Assembly (NCBI RefSeq): GCF_021582875.1
Contig: NZ_CP091138.1
Coordinates: 1,922,001-1,986,000 of the forward strand
Length of the DNA: 64,000 bases
Reading direction: 5' to 3'
Origin: Microbacterium sp. KUDC0406
GTDB taxonomy: Bacteria; Actinomycetota; Actinomycetes; Actinomycetales; Microbacteriaceae
Below are positions 53,573-63,363 of this stretch, piece after piece. The first letter of the stretch is position 1. Every line of letters starts with the position of its first letter. The notes under the pieces are model-generated. The model was not told where the DNA came from. It ran no database searches and saw nothing but the letters and a program-made list of their open reading frames with translations. Both the position numbers and the translations under genes were made by a program.

Positions 53573-55039
53573 ATGGCGCGCGCGACGGTGATCGGAAGCG
53601 GACCCAACGGTCTCGCCGCCGCGGTGGCCCTGGCCCGCGCGGGCTACGCCGTCGAGGTGATCGAGGCCGCCGAGACGGTGGGCGGCGGCGTGCGCACGCT
53701 CGACGGCCCGCTGCCCGGATACCGGTACGACGTGTGCTCGGCCGTGCATCCGGCGGCGCTGACCTCTCCCTTCTTCCGGGCGTTCGGGATGGCCGACCGG
53801 GTGGACTGGATCCGCCCGGAGATCTCGTACGCGCATCCCCTCGACGGCGGATGCGCGGGCATCGCCTGGCACGACCTGGAGCGCACGGCCGACGGCCTCG
53901 GCGCCGACGCCCGCGCCTGGAACGCGCTGCTGCGCCCGCTGGTGCGCCGACTCGACGAGGTGGTCGAGTTCACCGGCGGGTCGATGCTGCGCGTGCCGCG
54001 GCATCCGGTCACCGGCATCCGTTTCGGGCTGCGGATGCTGGAGCAGGGCTCCGCCCTCGGTCCGCGCGCGTTCCGCAGCGACGAGGCGAACGCGCTGCTG
54101 GCGGGGGTGCTCGCGCATGCGAACACGCCGCTCCCCTCACCGTCGTCCGCCGCGGCAGGGCTGCTGCTGGCGGCTCAGGCGCACGGAGAGGAGGGCTGGG
54201 CGTATCCTCGGGGCGGCGCGCAGCGCATCGCCGACGCCCTGCAGGCCGATCTGGAGGCGCACGGCGGAACCGTCCGCACCGGCGAGCACGTGCACGACCT
54301 GGCCGACCTCGACTGGGGCGATCCGGCCCGCGGCGACCTGCTGGTGCTGAACAGCTCCCCTCGGCTGGCACTCACTCACCCCGGCATCCCCTCCGGCTAC
54401 GCCAGAGCGCTGACCGCCTACCGGTACGGTCCTGCGGCGGCGAAGGTCGACTTCGCGCTGAGCGGCCCGGTGCCGTGGACGAACCAGACGGTCGCCCTGT
54501 CACCGACCGTGCATCTGGGCGGCACCCGGGCCGAGATCGCCGAGAGCGAGAACGCGGTGGCGCGCGGCGCGGTGTCTGATCACCCCTACGTTCTCACTGT
54601 GCAGCCGTCGGTGCTGGATGACACCAGGGCGCCGGACGGCGGAGCCGCGCTGTGGGCGTACATCCACGTTCCCGCAGGATCGGATCTCGACCCCACCGAG
54701 CTGGTCACCCGGCAGGTGGAGCGCTTCGCCCCGGGATTCCGCGACCTGATCCTGGGCAGTCGTGCCGTGCCGGCATCCGCTCGCGAGGCGCTGAACCCGG
54801 CCGAGATCGGCGGCGACATCTTCGGCGGCTCGTTCACGATCGCGCAGGCGCTCCGTCGCCCGGTGCTGGCGGCGGCCCCGTGGCGCACGCCGATGAGCGG
54901 GGTGTACCTCGCTTCGGCGTCGACGCCGCCGGGCCCCGGCGTGAACGGCATGGCCGGCTGGCATGCCGCTCGCACGGCGCTGGAGGATGCCGGCGCCCCG
55001 GCGTCCCTGGATGAGCTGTTCCCCGCTTCCGGTCGTTGA
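53573..55039 (+). CDS. NAD(P)/FAD-dependent oxidoreductase, phytoene-desaturase-like
   Basis: This flavoprotein has 488 residues. The FAD-binding motif is at the very N-terminus (VIGSGPNGLAAAVALARAG, then VIEAAETVGGGVRT). The middle has AYPRGGAQRIADALQADLEAHGG, and the C-terminal motif PPGPGVNGMAGWHAA is typical of the CrtI-like/NAD(P)-binding amine oxidoreductase group. The substrate is unknown. TAGGCT is six bases before the ATG. The last codons and stop (SGR-stop) are supplied by a dispersed repeat. Confidence 0.85.
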   Translation: MARATVIGSGPNGLAAAVALARAGYAVEVIEAAETVGGGVRTLDGPLPGYRYDVCSAVHPAALTSPFFRAFGMADRVDWIRPEISYAHPLDGGCAGIAWHDLERTADGLGADARAWNALLRPLVRRLDEVVEFTGGSMLRVPRHPVTGIRFGLRMLEQGSALGPRAFRSDEANALLAGVLAHANTPLPSPSSAAAGLLLAAQAHGEEGWAYPRGGAQRIADALQADLEAHGGTVRTGEHVHDLADLDWGDPARGDLLVLNSSPRLALTHPGIPSGYARALTAYRYGPAAAKVDFALSGPVPWTNQTVALSPTVHLGGTRAEIAESENAVARGAVSDHPYVLTVQPSVLDDTRAPDGGAALWAYIHVPAGSDLDPTELVTRQVERFAPGFRDLILGSRAVPASAREALNPAEIGGDIFGGSFTIAQALRRPVLAAAPWRTPMSGVYLASASTPPGPGVNGMAGWHAARTALEDAGAPASLDELFPASGR

Positions 55040-55150
55040 GCGAGCTCCTCCGGTCGCCCCGCGAGCGACGAAGGAGCGAGACGAAACGCCCCGAGGTCCG
55101 CCACGCAGGTCGCCCCGTTTCGTCTCGCTTCGCTCGCTCAACGACCACGG
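55031..55150. repeat. Dispersed palindromic repeat, copy 4
   Basis: The element starts GGTCGTTGAGCGAGC, with its TGA being the stop of the preceding oxidoreductase. It contains GAGCGAGACGAAACG and its inverse GTTTCGTCTCGC, and ends CTCGCTCAACGACC at about 55145. It fills most of the gap before the ligase gene. Confidence 0.8.
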
Positions 55151-55213
55151 AGCGCTCGCTCAACGACCCGAATGGCGCTCGCGGGGCGACCGCGGGACGA
55201 GCAGGATGGACCC

Positions 55214-56248
55214 ATGTACGACATTCCCGCGCCGATGCTCGCCAAGGCCGCTGCGGCCATCCCCGATCCGGCCAAGACGCCGATGCTGTTCGAGCCGAAG
55301 TGGGACGGATTCCGCGGGCTCATCGCCTGGGACGGCGAGAGCCTCGAGATCGGATCACGCGGGGCGAAGCCGCTCACGCGCTACTTCCCCGAGCTGGTCG
55401 AGCAGCTCCCCGGCATCCTGCCCGGCCCCTGTCTGCTCGACGGCGAGATCGTCGTGGCGACCGGACCAGCCGGCGCGCAGCGCCTGGACTGGGAGGCGCT
55501 CAGCCAGCGCATCCACCCCGCGGCTTCGCGGGTCGCCAGGCTCTCCGTGGAGACCCCGGCGATGTTCATCGCCTTCGACCTGCTCGCCGAGGGCGATGAC
55601 GATCTGCAGCAGCTGCCGTTCCGTGAGCGCCGCTCCCGGCTCGAGCGGATGCTGGCGGATGCCGCGCATCCGCTGCACCTCACCCGCGCCACGGACGACC
55701 GGGCGACCGCGCAGCGCTGGCTCGCCGAGTTCGAGGGGGCCGGGCTCGACGGCGTCGTCGCCAAGCCTTTGGAGGACCCGTACGCTCCGGGCAGGCGCAC
55801 CCTGATCAAGATCAAGCACGCCCGCACGGCCGATGTGGTCGCGCTCGGGTACCGGGTGCACAAGAGCGGATCGGGCGTCGGCTCGCTGCTCGTCGGGCTG
55901 TACTCGGATGACGGCGTGCTGCGCCAGGTCGGCGGCGTGGCCGCCTGGAGCGATGCCATGCGCCAGCAGCTGGTCGAGGACCTCGATCCGCTGGTCGAGC
56001 GGGATGCCGACGGTGCGGCGGTCACCGCGGAGGGCGAGCGCTCCCGGTTCAGTGGTGCGAAGGACGTGTCGTTCGTGCGGCTTCGTCCCGAGCGCGTGCT
56101 CGAGGTGAGATACGACCAGCTCGAGGGCGCCCGATTCCGGCACACCGTGCAGTTCGCGCGCTGGCGCCCCGACAGGGACGCCCGCTCCTGCACGTACGAT
56201 CAGCTGGACACCGTCGCCGGTTACGACCTGGCCGACGTGCTGACCTGA
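55214..56248 (+). CDS. ATP-dependent DNA ligase, LigC/LigD-ligase type
   Basis: This DNA ligase has 344 residues. The adenylation lysine is in FEPKWDGFRGLI. Further nucleotidyltransferase motifs are GSRGAKPLTRYFPE, LLDGEIVV, FIAFDLLA, GLDGVVAKPLEDPYAPG and LIKIKHARTADVVALG. A C-terminal OB-fold follows, with RFRHTVQFARWRPDR. ATP-dependent ligases of this size in Actinobacteria are usually LigC, which backs up end joining or base-excision repair. The ATG at 55214 was chosen because MYDIPAPMLAKAA matches the family start. A LigD-type polymerase gene lies 5 kb away; no Ku gene is in the window. Confidence 0.92.
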   Translation: MYDIPAPMLAKAAAAIPDPAKTPMLFEPKWDGFRGLIAWDGESLEIGSRGAKPLTRYFPELVEQLPGILPGPCLLDGEIVVATGPAGAQRLDWEALSQRIHPAASRVARLSVETPAMFIAFDLLAEGDDDLQQLPFRERRSRLERMLADAAHPLHLTRATDDRATAQRWLAEFEGAGLDGVVAKPLEDPYAPGRRTLIKIKHARTADVVALGYRVHKSGSGVGSLLVGLYSDDGVLRQVGGVAAWSDAMRQQLVEDLDPLVERDADGAAVTAEGERSRFSGAKDVSFVRLRPERVLEVRYDQLEGARFRHTVQFARWRPDRDARSCTYDQLDTVAGYDLADVLT

Positions 56249-56267
56249 GCGGCGGCGGCCGCACCGG

Positions 56268-58021
56268 TCACACGGCGTCGACGGGCTCCGCGCCCAGCCG
56301 CCATCCCGCCGCCGCACGCTGCTGCGCATGGAACTCGGCGAAGCGCCCGCCGGCCGCCAGCAGTTCGTCGTAACCGCCCTGCTCCACCGCTTCTCCGTCG
56401 TCGATGAAGATCACACGATCTGCTGCGCGGATGCTGCTGAGCCGGTGCGCCACGATCACCCGGGTGCGGCTGACCGGATCACCGGACAGCGCCGCCGCGA
56501 CGGCGGCCTCGTTCTCGGTGTCCAGCGCGCTGGTCGCCTCGTCGACCAGCAGCAGCGGCGCCGGCTTCAGCAGCGCCCTCGCGATGGACACGCGCTGCCG
56601 CTCGCCGCCGGACAGCGCTGCCCCGCCCTCCCCGCTCTGCTGGACCATCCGTCGGGGAGCCTCTCGACGATCCGGTCGGCCCTGGCGAGCGCGGCCGCCG
56701 CCGTGACGGCATCGTCGGTCGCCTCGGGATCGCCGACCAGCAGATTGTCCCGCAGCGTGGTGTCGAACAGATACGGCTGCTGGAACACGAAGGTCGACAG
56801 GCGACGCCGGGCCTCGGGGTCGAGCATCGCGGCATCCGCCCCGTCGATCTCGACGGTTCCCTCCGTCGGGTGATGCAGGCCCGCGAGCAGGGCGAGGATC
56901 GTGCTCTTCCCGGATCCCGACGGCCCCACGATCGCGGTGGTCGTGCCCGGCTCGAACACGAGGTCGAGGTTCCGCAGCACGTTCCTGCCGCCCGGGCCGT
57001 CGTAGCCGAACCGCACGCCGCGCAGCGCGACGCGCGGGGCTCCCGAGGCCGACCGCACGGCCGCACCGGAGGGCACGGTCGGCGCATCGAGCACGGTGCG
57101 CACCCGCCGCAGCGTGGTCAGTGTGCTCTCCATTCCCGCGGCGAGACCGGCCAGGGCGGTGAACGGCTCCAGGTAGCGCGCGATCACGACGATGAGCGCG
57201 ATCGCCTCGGGAGCCGAGACCTCGCCGCGCACCGCCAGCCACACGGTCGTGCCCGCCAGCAGCACCAGCGCGACCTGACTGGCCAGGCTGAAGATGATCT
57301 GGCCGGGCACCTGCATGCTCAGCAGCCGCAGCGTCGCGCCGTGCTGGGCCTCCAGTGCTGCGCCGACGTGACTGCGCTCCGGCTCGACCCGGCGGGCGGA
57401 GCGCAGCGCCTGCTGCGTGCGGGCGAACTCCAGCACACGCTCGGTGAGCAGGCTGTTCGCATCACTCGCCTCCCGATCGGCCGCGCGGCCGATCCTGCTC
57501 GAGAGGGCGTACGCGCCGAGCAGCACGGGCACGCCCGCGAGCGCGGCCAGTCCGAGCAGCGGCGAGATCGGGATCAGCGCGAGCGCGATCATCACCGGCA
57601 GCAGGAGGCCGGTCAGCACCGGGGTGGCCAGGTAGACGATGAGGCCGACCAGTTCGGGCCCGATCGCGGCCACTGCCTGACGTGCGTCCGCAGTGCGGTC
57701 CGCGTCGAACCAGGTGAGACGAATGCGGTCGATGCGCTCGGCGACCCCGCGCTGCCCGGTGCGCAGCAGCCCGAAGCCCAGGTCGAACGCGATGCGGGCG
57801 ACCAGCCAGTCGACCAGCCAGCCGGCGGCGACCACGAGGACCAGCGTCCATGTCCAGGGCCATGCCGCGGACGGATCGTCGCTGAACAGTGCCGCGACGA
57901 GGGGCACGAGCAGCACGGCGCTCGCGGCGCGGAGCACGACGCTCACGAACGTCAGCGCGAGGTGGGCGACGACACGCGGACGGCTGCCTGCCGGCAGCAG
58001 CGCGAGAACAGTTCCGATCAC
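56268..58021 (-). CDS. irtB: ABC transporter IrtB-like subunit (frameshifted)
   Basis: This half-transporter of about 585 residues has six membrane helices (about 15-300) and an ATPase domain. Walker A is [10 protein letters not shown], the signature is [10 protein letters not shown], and Walker B is [12 protein letters not shown]. One G is missing near 56651; restoring it gives [19 protein letters not shown]. It overlaps the SIP-ABC fusion gene by 4 bases. The pairing of an ABC half bearing a siderophore-interacting domain with a second half matches IrtA/IrtB, which in mycobacteria imports and reduces ferric (carboxy)mycobactin despite an exporter-like fold. The siderophore here is unknown. 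Confidence 0.83.
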
Positions 58022-60673
58022 CGAGCATCCTCCGTCTCGATCGCGCTTTCGCCGGACGGATGACCGCCCGCCTCCCAGAGCTGCCGATAGCGGCCGTCGC
58101 GGGAGAGGAGCTCGTCGTGCGCGCCGGACTCGACGACCTCGCCGTGATCGAGGACCACGATCCGGTCCACCCCCGTGACGGTGTGCAGCCGATGCGCGAT
58201 GACGAGCACGGTTCGCCCCTCGGTCAGCCGGCTCAACGCGCGCTGCACGAGGAACTCGGATTCGGGATCGGCGAAGGCCGTCGCCTCGTCGAGGACGAGC
58301 ACGGGTGTGTCGGCGAGGATCGCACGGGCGATCGTGAGGCGCTGCCGTTCTCCGCCCGACAGCGCGGCATCCGGCCCGAGCACCGTGTCGTACCCGTCCG
58401 GCATGCGAACGATGCGGTCGTGGATCTGCGCGGCACGCGCCGCCTGCTCGATCCGGGCGTCATCGGCGCCCGGAACGGCCAGTGCGATGTTCTCCCGAAC
58501 GGTGCCCCGCACGAGCTGGGTCTCCTGGAACACGAAACCGACCCTGGCGTACAGTTCATCGGCTGTCAGGTCGCGGATGTCGTCGCCGCCGATGCGGATC
58601 GTGCCGCGCTGCACGTCGTGGAACCTCGCGAGCAGCGCCGCGAGGGTCGACTTGCCGGAACCGGATGGCCCGACCAGAGCGGTCACCGTGCCGGGCGCGA
58701 GTGCGAGCGACAGATCGGTGAAGACCGGGGAGCCGGGGCGGTAGGCGAACTCGACGTGCTCGAACCGCACGTGCCCGTCGCCCTCCGTCTCGCGCCGCGG
58801 TTCCGGCTGCGGCGCAGACGGTTCGAGCTCATCCTCCTCGAGGACGACCTGCACCCGCCGGGCGGCGAGCAGGCCGTCGCGCAGACCGGAGAGGCCGTAC
58901 CCGATGCCCAGCAGCCGGGAGCCGAATGTCGTTCCGAGCAGCAGGAACGCCAGCAGATCGACCGGCTCCATCGATCCGCCGGTGATCCACAGGGTGCCGA
59001 AGACGCAGATGAGCACGAGGAACGTGGCGGGCCTGGTCGCCAGGTCCATGAACGTCTTCAATCCCGTGAACGGCCGCTGCCAACCGTCCAGGAACCGCAC
59101 GTACTCATCAAGGCGGCTGCGGAACGTGGACGCGGCGGCACCGCCGAACACGCGCACGACCGGCTGGCCCTCGAGGTAGGCGCCCGCCTCGGTCTGCATC
59201 CGCTCGGCCCATTTCAGCGCCTTCGGTGTCGCATCGTACGACCGCAGGATCATCAGGTACATGGTGACCGCGTAGACGAGCACCGGCAGCAGCATGAGCA
59301 GCGCCATCCGCCAGTCGACCGCGAACAGGTAGACGAGCACGGCGACCGGTGCGACCACCGCGGCCACCGCATCGCCGACGGCGTGCGTGACCAGGTAGTG
59401 CAGGGCCAGGGTGTCGTCCTGCACCACCTGCTTGACCTGCGCGGATCCGCGGGCGCCGAACCACCCGAGCGGCAGGCTCGCCATCTTCGTCAGGAGCCGT
59501 CGGCGCAGATCGCGTTCGAAGCGGGCGTCCACGGCATGCAGCCAGAGCAGCAGCAGCGCGCCGAGCAGCGCCCCGACTCCCACGAGGACGATCGCCCAGA
59601 CACCGAGCGGCCACAGCTGCTGCCCGGTCGCGCTGCCCGAGACCAGTCGCCGCGCCAGCTCGACAAGCAGGAAGTACGGCGCGAGCTCGATCAGCGTGAC
59701 GATGCCCTGCAGGATGCCCGCGACGATGAACGTCGGCTTCAGCCGGGCGAGCAGGCGAGATCCCGCGGCTGCCTTCCATGCGCCGCGTGAGGACGCGGTG
59801 TCCGACGCGGCTGCAGTCGCGGCGACCCGCGGGCCCGGATCGTCCGAGGCGGATGCTGTCGCGCCGGATGCTTCCGGTGCGGCATGCTCCTCCGGCGGCA
59901 TCCGCCGACGCCTGCTCGCCGCGGTGCTTTCCCATCGCCTTGCCCTCGACCCAGTACGCCTGTGCGTGGATCTCGCTGCGCGGGAAGCCGAAGTCGTCGC
60001 GCAGACGAGTGCGCAGGCGCTTGAGCGACGCGCTCTCGGGCGTCATCCAGACGTACCAGTCCGACCAGTCGCGATCCTCGATCGCGCCGGCGAGCGATTC
60101 GGGGCCGCTGCGCGGCACCCAGTGCGTGGTCATCATCGGATGCTCGGGGAACGGGATGAGGCGGTCGTCGGGCTGATGCTCCTCGAGGTAGAGCTCGACG
60201 GGGACGTCGGCCGGGAGCGCCTCGATCAGCCCGGCCAGGCCGGGGATGCCGGCGGAGTCGCCGACGAGCAGATACCCGGCCGGACGCTCCTCGGGAAGCT
60301 CGAACTTCGATGAGCCCAGTGTGTTGACGGAGAGCTCATCGCCGGGCTCGCAGCGCTGCGCCCAGGCCGACGCCGGACCGGCCGGTTCATGCAGCACGAA
60401 GTCCAGCGAGAACTCGCCGTCCTCAGGGGTGCCGCCGCTCAGCGTGTACCCGCGCTGGTGCTCGGTGACGCCGTCCTCGTCGGGGAACCATCCGCGCAGC
60501 CAGGAGGTCGGCGCGAACTCGGCGTCGTCGAAGAACGTGTCGGACGAGAAGTGCACCCGCAGGAACTGCGGCGCCAGCAGCTCTTTGGAACGGACCACCG
60601 CAGTGTGATCGCGTGCCTGCGTCATGCGCATCATCGCGCCCTTGAGACCGCGCTTGGCCAAAACCGTCCTCAC
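58018..60673 (-). CDS. irtA: IrtA-like siderophore-interacting domain fused to ABC half-transporter (frameshifted at the junction)
   Basis: The N-terminal part (about 255 residues) is a siderophore-interacting FAD-binding reductase domain: [40 protein letters not shown], and the final [13 protein letters not shown]. The C-terminal part (about 625 residues) is an ABC half-transporter with [20 protein letters not shown] and [12 protein letters not shown]. The frames join near 59915 with one extra base; neither frame has a stop there. The total of about 885 residues is close to mycobacterial IrtA. The GTG start at 60673 overlaps the stop of a 6-codon ORF (MASPGR) begun at 60690, suggesting coupling; other starts are possible. 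An iron box lies upstream. Confidence 0.84.
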
Positions 60674-60696
60674 CGTCCGGGCGACGCCATGACGCC

Positions 60697-60715
60697 CTAG
60701 GTAAGGATAGCCTCA
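60697..60715. promoter_or_regulatory. IdeR/DtxR iron box upstream of irtAB
   Basis: CTAGGTAAGGATAGCCTCA closely matches the DtxR/IdeR consensus TTAGGTTAGGCTAACCTAA. It overlaps TATCCT on the minus strand, a candidate -10. Iron-loaded repressor would block irtAB. Confidence 0.78.
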
Positions 60716-60717
60716 CT

Positions 60718-61191
60718 TCATCTCAGAGTGCGCGGCGGGGTGAACTCGACGATCGGGATCTCGGCGCCTCCCCCGGCGGCGAAGTCCATCGCCGCGCTGA
60801 GATGCTTCCACGCCTCCGGATGCTCGGACGCGTAGACCTTCAGCCGCGCGGCGGACTCCTCGGCATCCAGCATCCGGACGGCCGCGCGCGCCCGGCGCGC
60901 GTGTCCGGTGCTGAGGTACGCAACGCCGTTCGCCTCCAGATTGCGGTACCACTGCGCCTTCCTGCCGAACCCGGATGCCACGCGGATCACGTTGCGCTCG
61001 CGCTCCGCCACCTCGACGACGACGAACCGTCGCTCGTGCGACTTCCGTCCGAGATGCTCGATCATCACGAGGCGGTCGCCGAAGATCCAGCCGAAGCCCG
61101 CGCGGTAGAGTCCGATCGGCGCGCGGACCAGCCACGGCGTGGCCAGCAGACGGGCGACGAGCCGGTCGACGAGTCCGGTGCGCTCAGTCAT
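60718..61191 (-). CDS. F420-type nitroreductase/deazaflavin-dependent oxidoreductase family protein
   Basis: This is a 157-residue split-barrel protein. Family motifs are VMIEHLGRKSHERRFVVVEV, GFGRKAQWYRNLEA, and a final AEIPIVEFTPP. It overlaps the LigD-polymerase gene by 8 bases, so the two are co-transcribed. The substrate is unknown. It ends just before the irtAB iron box. Confidence 0.8.
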   Translation of the reverse strand: MTERTGLVDRLVARLLATPWLVRAPIGLYRAGFGWIFGDRLVMIEHLGRKSHERRFVVVEVAERERNVIRVASGFGRKAQWYRNLEANGVAYLSTGHARRARAAVRMLDAEESAARLKVYASEHPEAWKHLSAAMDFAAGGGAEIPIVEFTPPRTLR

Positions 61192-62239
61192 CGTTCTCCC
61201 AGTTCGCCGCCACCTTCTTGCTCGGCTGAACCCGTGGCGGCTCTCCGGGCATCTTGGGGAACTCCGGCGGGAACGGCAGCTCGCCGAGCCCGTTCTCCAC
61301 GTCGCGCTCCCACCACTCGAGCAGTTCGTCGATCCTGCCGGGTGCGTCCTGCATCCCGGCCCACGGGTCGCCGATCTCCGCCAGCCGGGCGGGGATGCTG
61401 CGCACGGTGAAGCGTTTCGGATCGAGGTCGTCCAGCTCGTCCCAGTGCACCGGGGTCGACACCGGCGCTCCCGGAAGGGCGCGCGGACTGTACGCGCCGG
61501 CCATGGTGCGGTCGCGGTTGGCCTGGTTGAAGTCTACGAAGATGCGCTCGCCACGCTCCTCCTTCCACCAGTTCGTGGTCACCGCGTCCGGCATCCGCCG
61601 TTCGAGTTCGCGTCCGGCGGCGATCACCGCGTGCCGCACCGTGAGGAACTCCCAGACCGGAACGATCGGGCAGAACACGTGCAGACCGCGGTTGCCGCTG
61701 GTCTTGATGAACGGCTCGAGCCCGGCCTCCCGCAGCACCGAGCGCAGCTCCCGAGCGGCCGGGATCGCCTGCGCCATGCCGGTGCCCGGCTGCGGATCCA
61801 GGTCGATGCGCAGCTCGACGGGGTTGTCGGTGTCGGCGGCGAGCGAGGCCCACGGGTGGAACACGATCGTGTTCATCTGCACGGCCCAGACGATCGCACT
61901 GGTGCGGTTCAGCACGATCTGCGGATGCTTGCGGCCGCTGTTGTACGTGCACATCACGGAGTCCACGAAGTCGGGGGTGCCCTTCGGCGGGTTCTTCGAG
62001 AAGAAGCCCTCCCCGCCGATGCCGTCGCGGAACCGCTCCAGCGACACCGGACGGTGACCGTTCGCCGCCAGGAACGGCGTCGACACGGTCTGCGCGTATT
62101 CGGCGTACTCCGCCTTCGTGATGCCGCCGCCGTCGGCCGGCCAGACGACGCGATTCGGGCTGGACAGCCCGATCTCGCGTTCGACGTCCTCGCCGGAGTC
62201 GGTGTCGGTCACGGTCAGCGTCACGCGCTCAGAGGCCAT
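61184..62239 (-). CDS. LigD-type DNA polymerase/primase domain protein (stand-alone)
   Basis: This archaeo-eukaryotic primase-like polymerase has 351 residues and corresponds to the PolDom of LigD without ligase or nuclease domains. Motifs: catalytic Asp pair in ELRIDLDPQPG, KTSGNRGLHVFCPI, IFVDFNQANRDRTMAGAYSPR, and the late ELDDLDPKRFTV. It can fill gaps at double-strand breaks in Ku-dependent end joining. TACGCT is six bases before the ATG at 62239, giving a likely leaderless start. The partner ligase may be the one at 55214. Confidence 0.9.
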   Translation of the reverse strand: MASERVTLTVTDTDSGEDVEREIGLSSPNRVVWPADGGGITKAEYAEYAQTVSTPFLAANGHRPVSLERFRDGIGGEGFFSKNPPKGTPDFVDSVMCTYNSGRKHPQIVLNRTSAIVWAVQMNTIVFHPWASLAADTDNPVELRIDLDPQPGTGMAQAIPAARELRSVLREAGLEPFIKTSGNRGLHVFCPIVPVWEFLTVRHAVIAAGRELERRMPDAVTTNWWKEERGERIFVDFNQANRDRTMAGAYSPRALPGAPVSTPVHWDELDDLDPKRFTVRSIPARLAEIGDPWAGMQDAPGRIDELLEWWERDVENGLGELPFPPEFPKMPGEPPRVQPSKKVAANWENDD

Positions 62240-62294
62240 GCTTCGAGCGTAGGCGGTCCGTGTGCCGAGGCACAGGCCCCTTCGACGCGCGGTC

Positions 62295-63290
62295 TCAGAC
62301 GGCCGCGCGCTCCCGGTCGAGGTCGACGAAGACCGCGGTGTTGTGGTGGTATGCGGCGCGCACCTCGTCCAGCATCCGCTGCTGCTCGTCGGCCGTCAGC
62401 ATCGCGCCGAACGCGTCGAGCACCTCTCGGTAGCGGTTCTTGAACGCGTCGATCCCGCCGAGGCCGGAGAAGTCGTAGAACGCCACCCCGTCCGCGTCGA
62501 ATCCGAACTGCTTCGCAACCCGCCTGGCGATCACCTGTCCACCGGAGAGGTCGCCGAGATAGCGCGTGTAGTGGTGCGCGATGATGCCGGCGACCCAGCG
62601 CTCTCGGGCGATCTCGTTGATGCGGGCCGCGTACGCGGCCGTCGCCGGGGTCGCGCCGGCGGTGTCCCGCCAGGCCGGGCCGCTCAGGTGCACCAGATCC
62701 TGTTCGAGAGCCGCCATGCGCCGGAGGGCCTCCGGATGCAGCTCTGCCAGGACCGGATCCTCGAGCAGCTGCGCCGATGCCGCTTCGAGCGCCTCGTACA
62801 TGAAGTAGTGCTGGATGACGAGGGCGGTGTAGTCGAGGATGGTGCCCTTGCCCCGCATGATGTCGGCCATGAACGACGCGCCCTCGCTGTCGCCATGGTC
62901 GCCCCAGGTCGCCTCGCGGAGTCGCCGTGCGAAGCTCTCGTCGTCGGTCGCGTGCGCACCGTGAGCACCGTGAGGGCCGTTGCCCGCCGGTGCATGCTCC
63001 TGACGCGCCGGCACGCCGAGCTGCTCACAGGCCTGGCGGTAGAGCATCACGACGGCCCGGCGGATCTGCGGGCGCTCGGTGACCTCGCCTCCCGGCCAGA
63101 GCAGTGTCAGATCGTGGACGCCCGAGTCATCCGTGACCCGCCAGGTTCCTCCGCGCGCGTCGAGCGAGCTCATCACGACGGCGGTCGCGCCCGGGTGGCC
63201 GAAGGCGCGTGCGATGAGCAGATTGTCGTCGGTGTGGTCGCCGTTCATGTGCGCGGTGACCGCGCCGATCACAGTGTCGTCGATGATCAT
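62295..63290 (-). CDS. DUF2470-heme oxygenase fusion
   Basis: This protein of 331 residues should free iron from heme, giving biliverdin and CO. The N-terminal 85 or so residues are a DUF2470 domain (AVTAHMNGDHTDDNLLIARAF). A His/Gly-rich linker follows, then a bacterial heme oxygenase domain (FARRLREATWGDH with the proximal His region, YFMYEALEAA, HHYTRYLGDLSGGQVIA). The ATG at 63290 lies 17 bases from an iron box, so it is very likely iron-repressed. The open frame extends through that box to a TTG, which is unlikely to be a start. Confidence 0.9.
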   Translation of the reverse strand: MIIDDTVIGAVTAHMNGDHTDDNLLIARAFGHPGATAVVMSSLDARGGTWRVTDDSGVHDLTLLWPGGEVTERPQIRRAVVMLYRQACEQLGVPARQEHAPAGNGPHGAHGAHATDDESFARRLREATWGDHGDSEGASFMADIMRGKGTILDYTALVIQHYFMYEALEAASAQLLEDPVLAELHPEALRRMAALEQDLVHLSGPAWRDTAGATPATAAYAARINEIARERWVAGIIAHHYTRYLGDLSGGQVIARRVAKQFGFDADGVAFYDFSGLGGIDAFKNRYREVLDAFGAMLTADEQQRMLDEVRAAYHHNTAVFVDLDRERAAV

Positions 63291-63307
63291 GGGTCCGCCG
63301 TTCGGGT

Positions 63308-63325
63308 TTAGGTAAGGCTGACCTA
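63308..63325. promoter_or_regulatory. IdeR/DtxR iron box upstream of the heme oxygenase
   Basis: TTAGGTAAGGCTGACCTA matches the DtxR/IdeR consensus at nearly every position and lies 17 bases before the heme oxygenase start. Confidence 0.85.
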
Positions 63326-63363
63326 CATTCAACCATGCGTGAGCGGCGATGTCGCCCTCTCGA

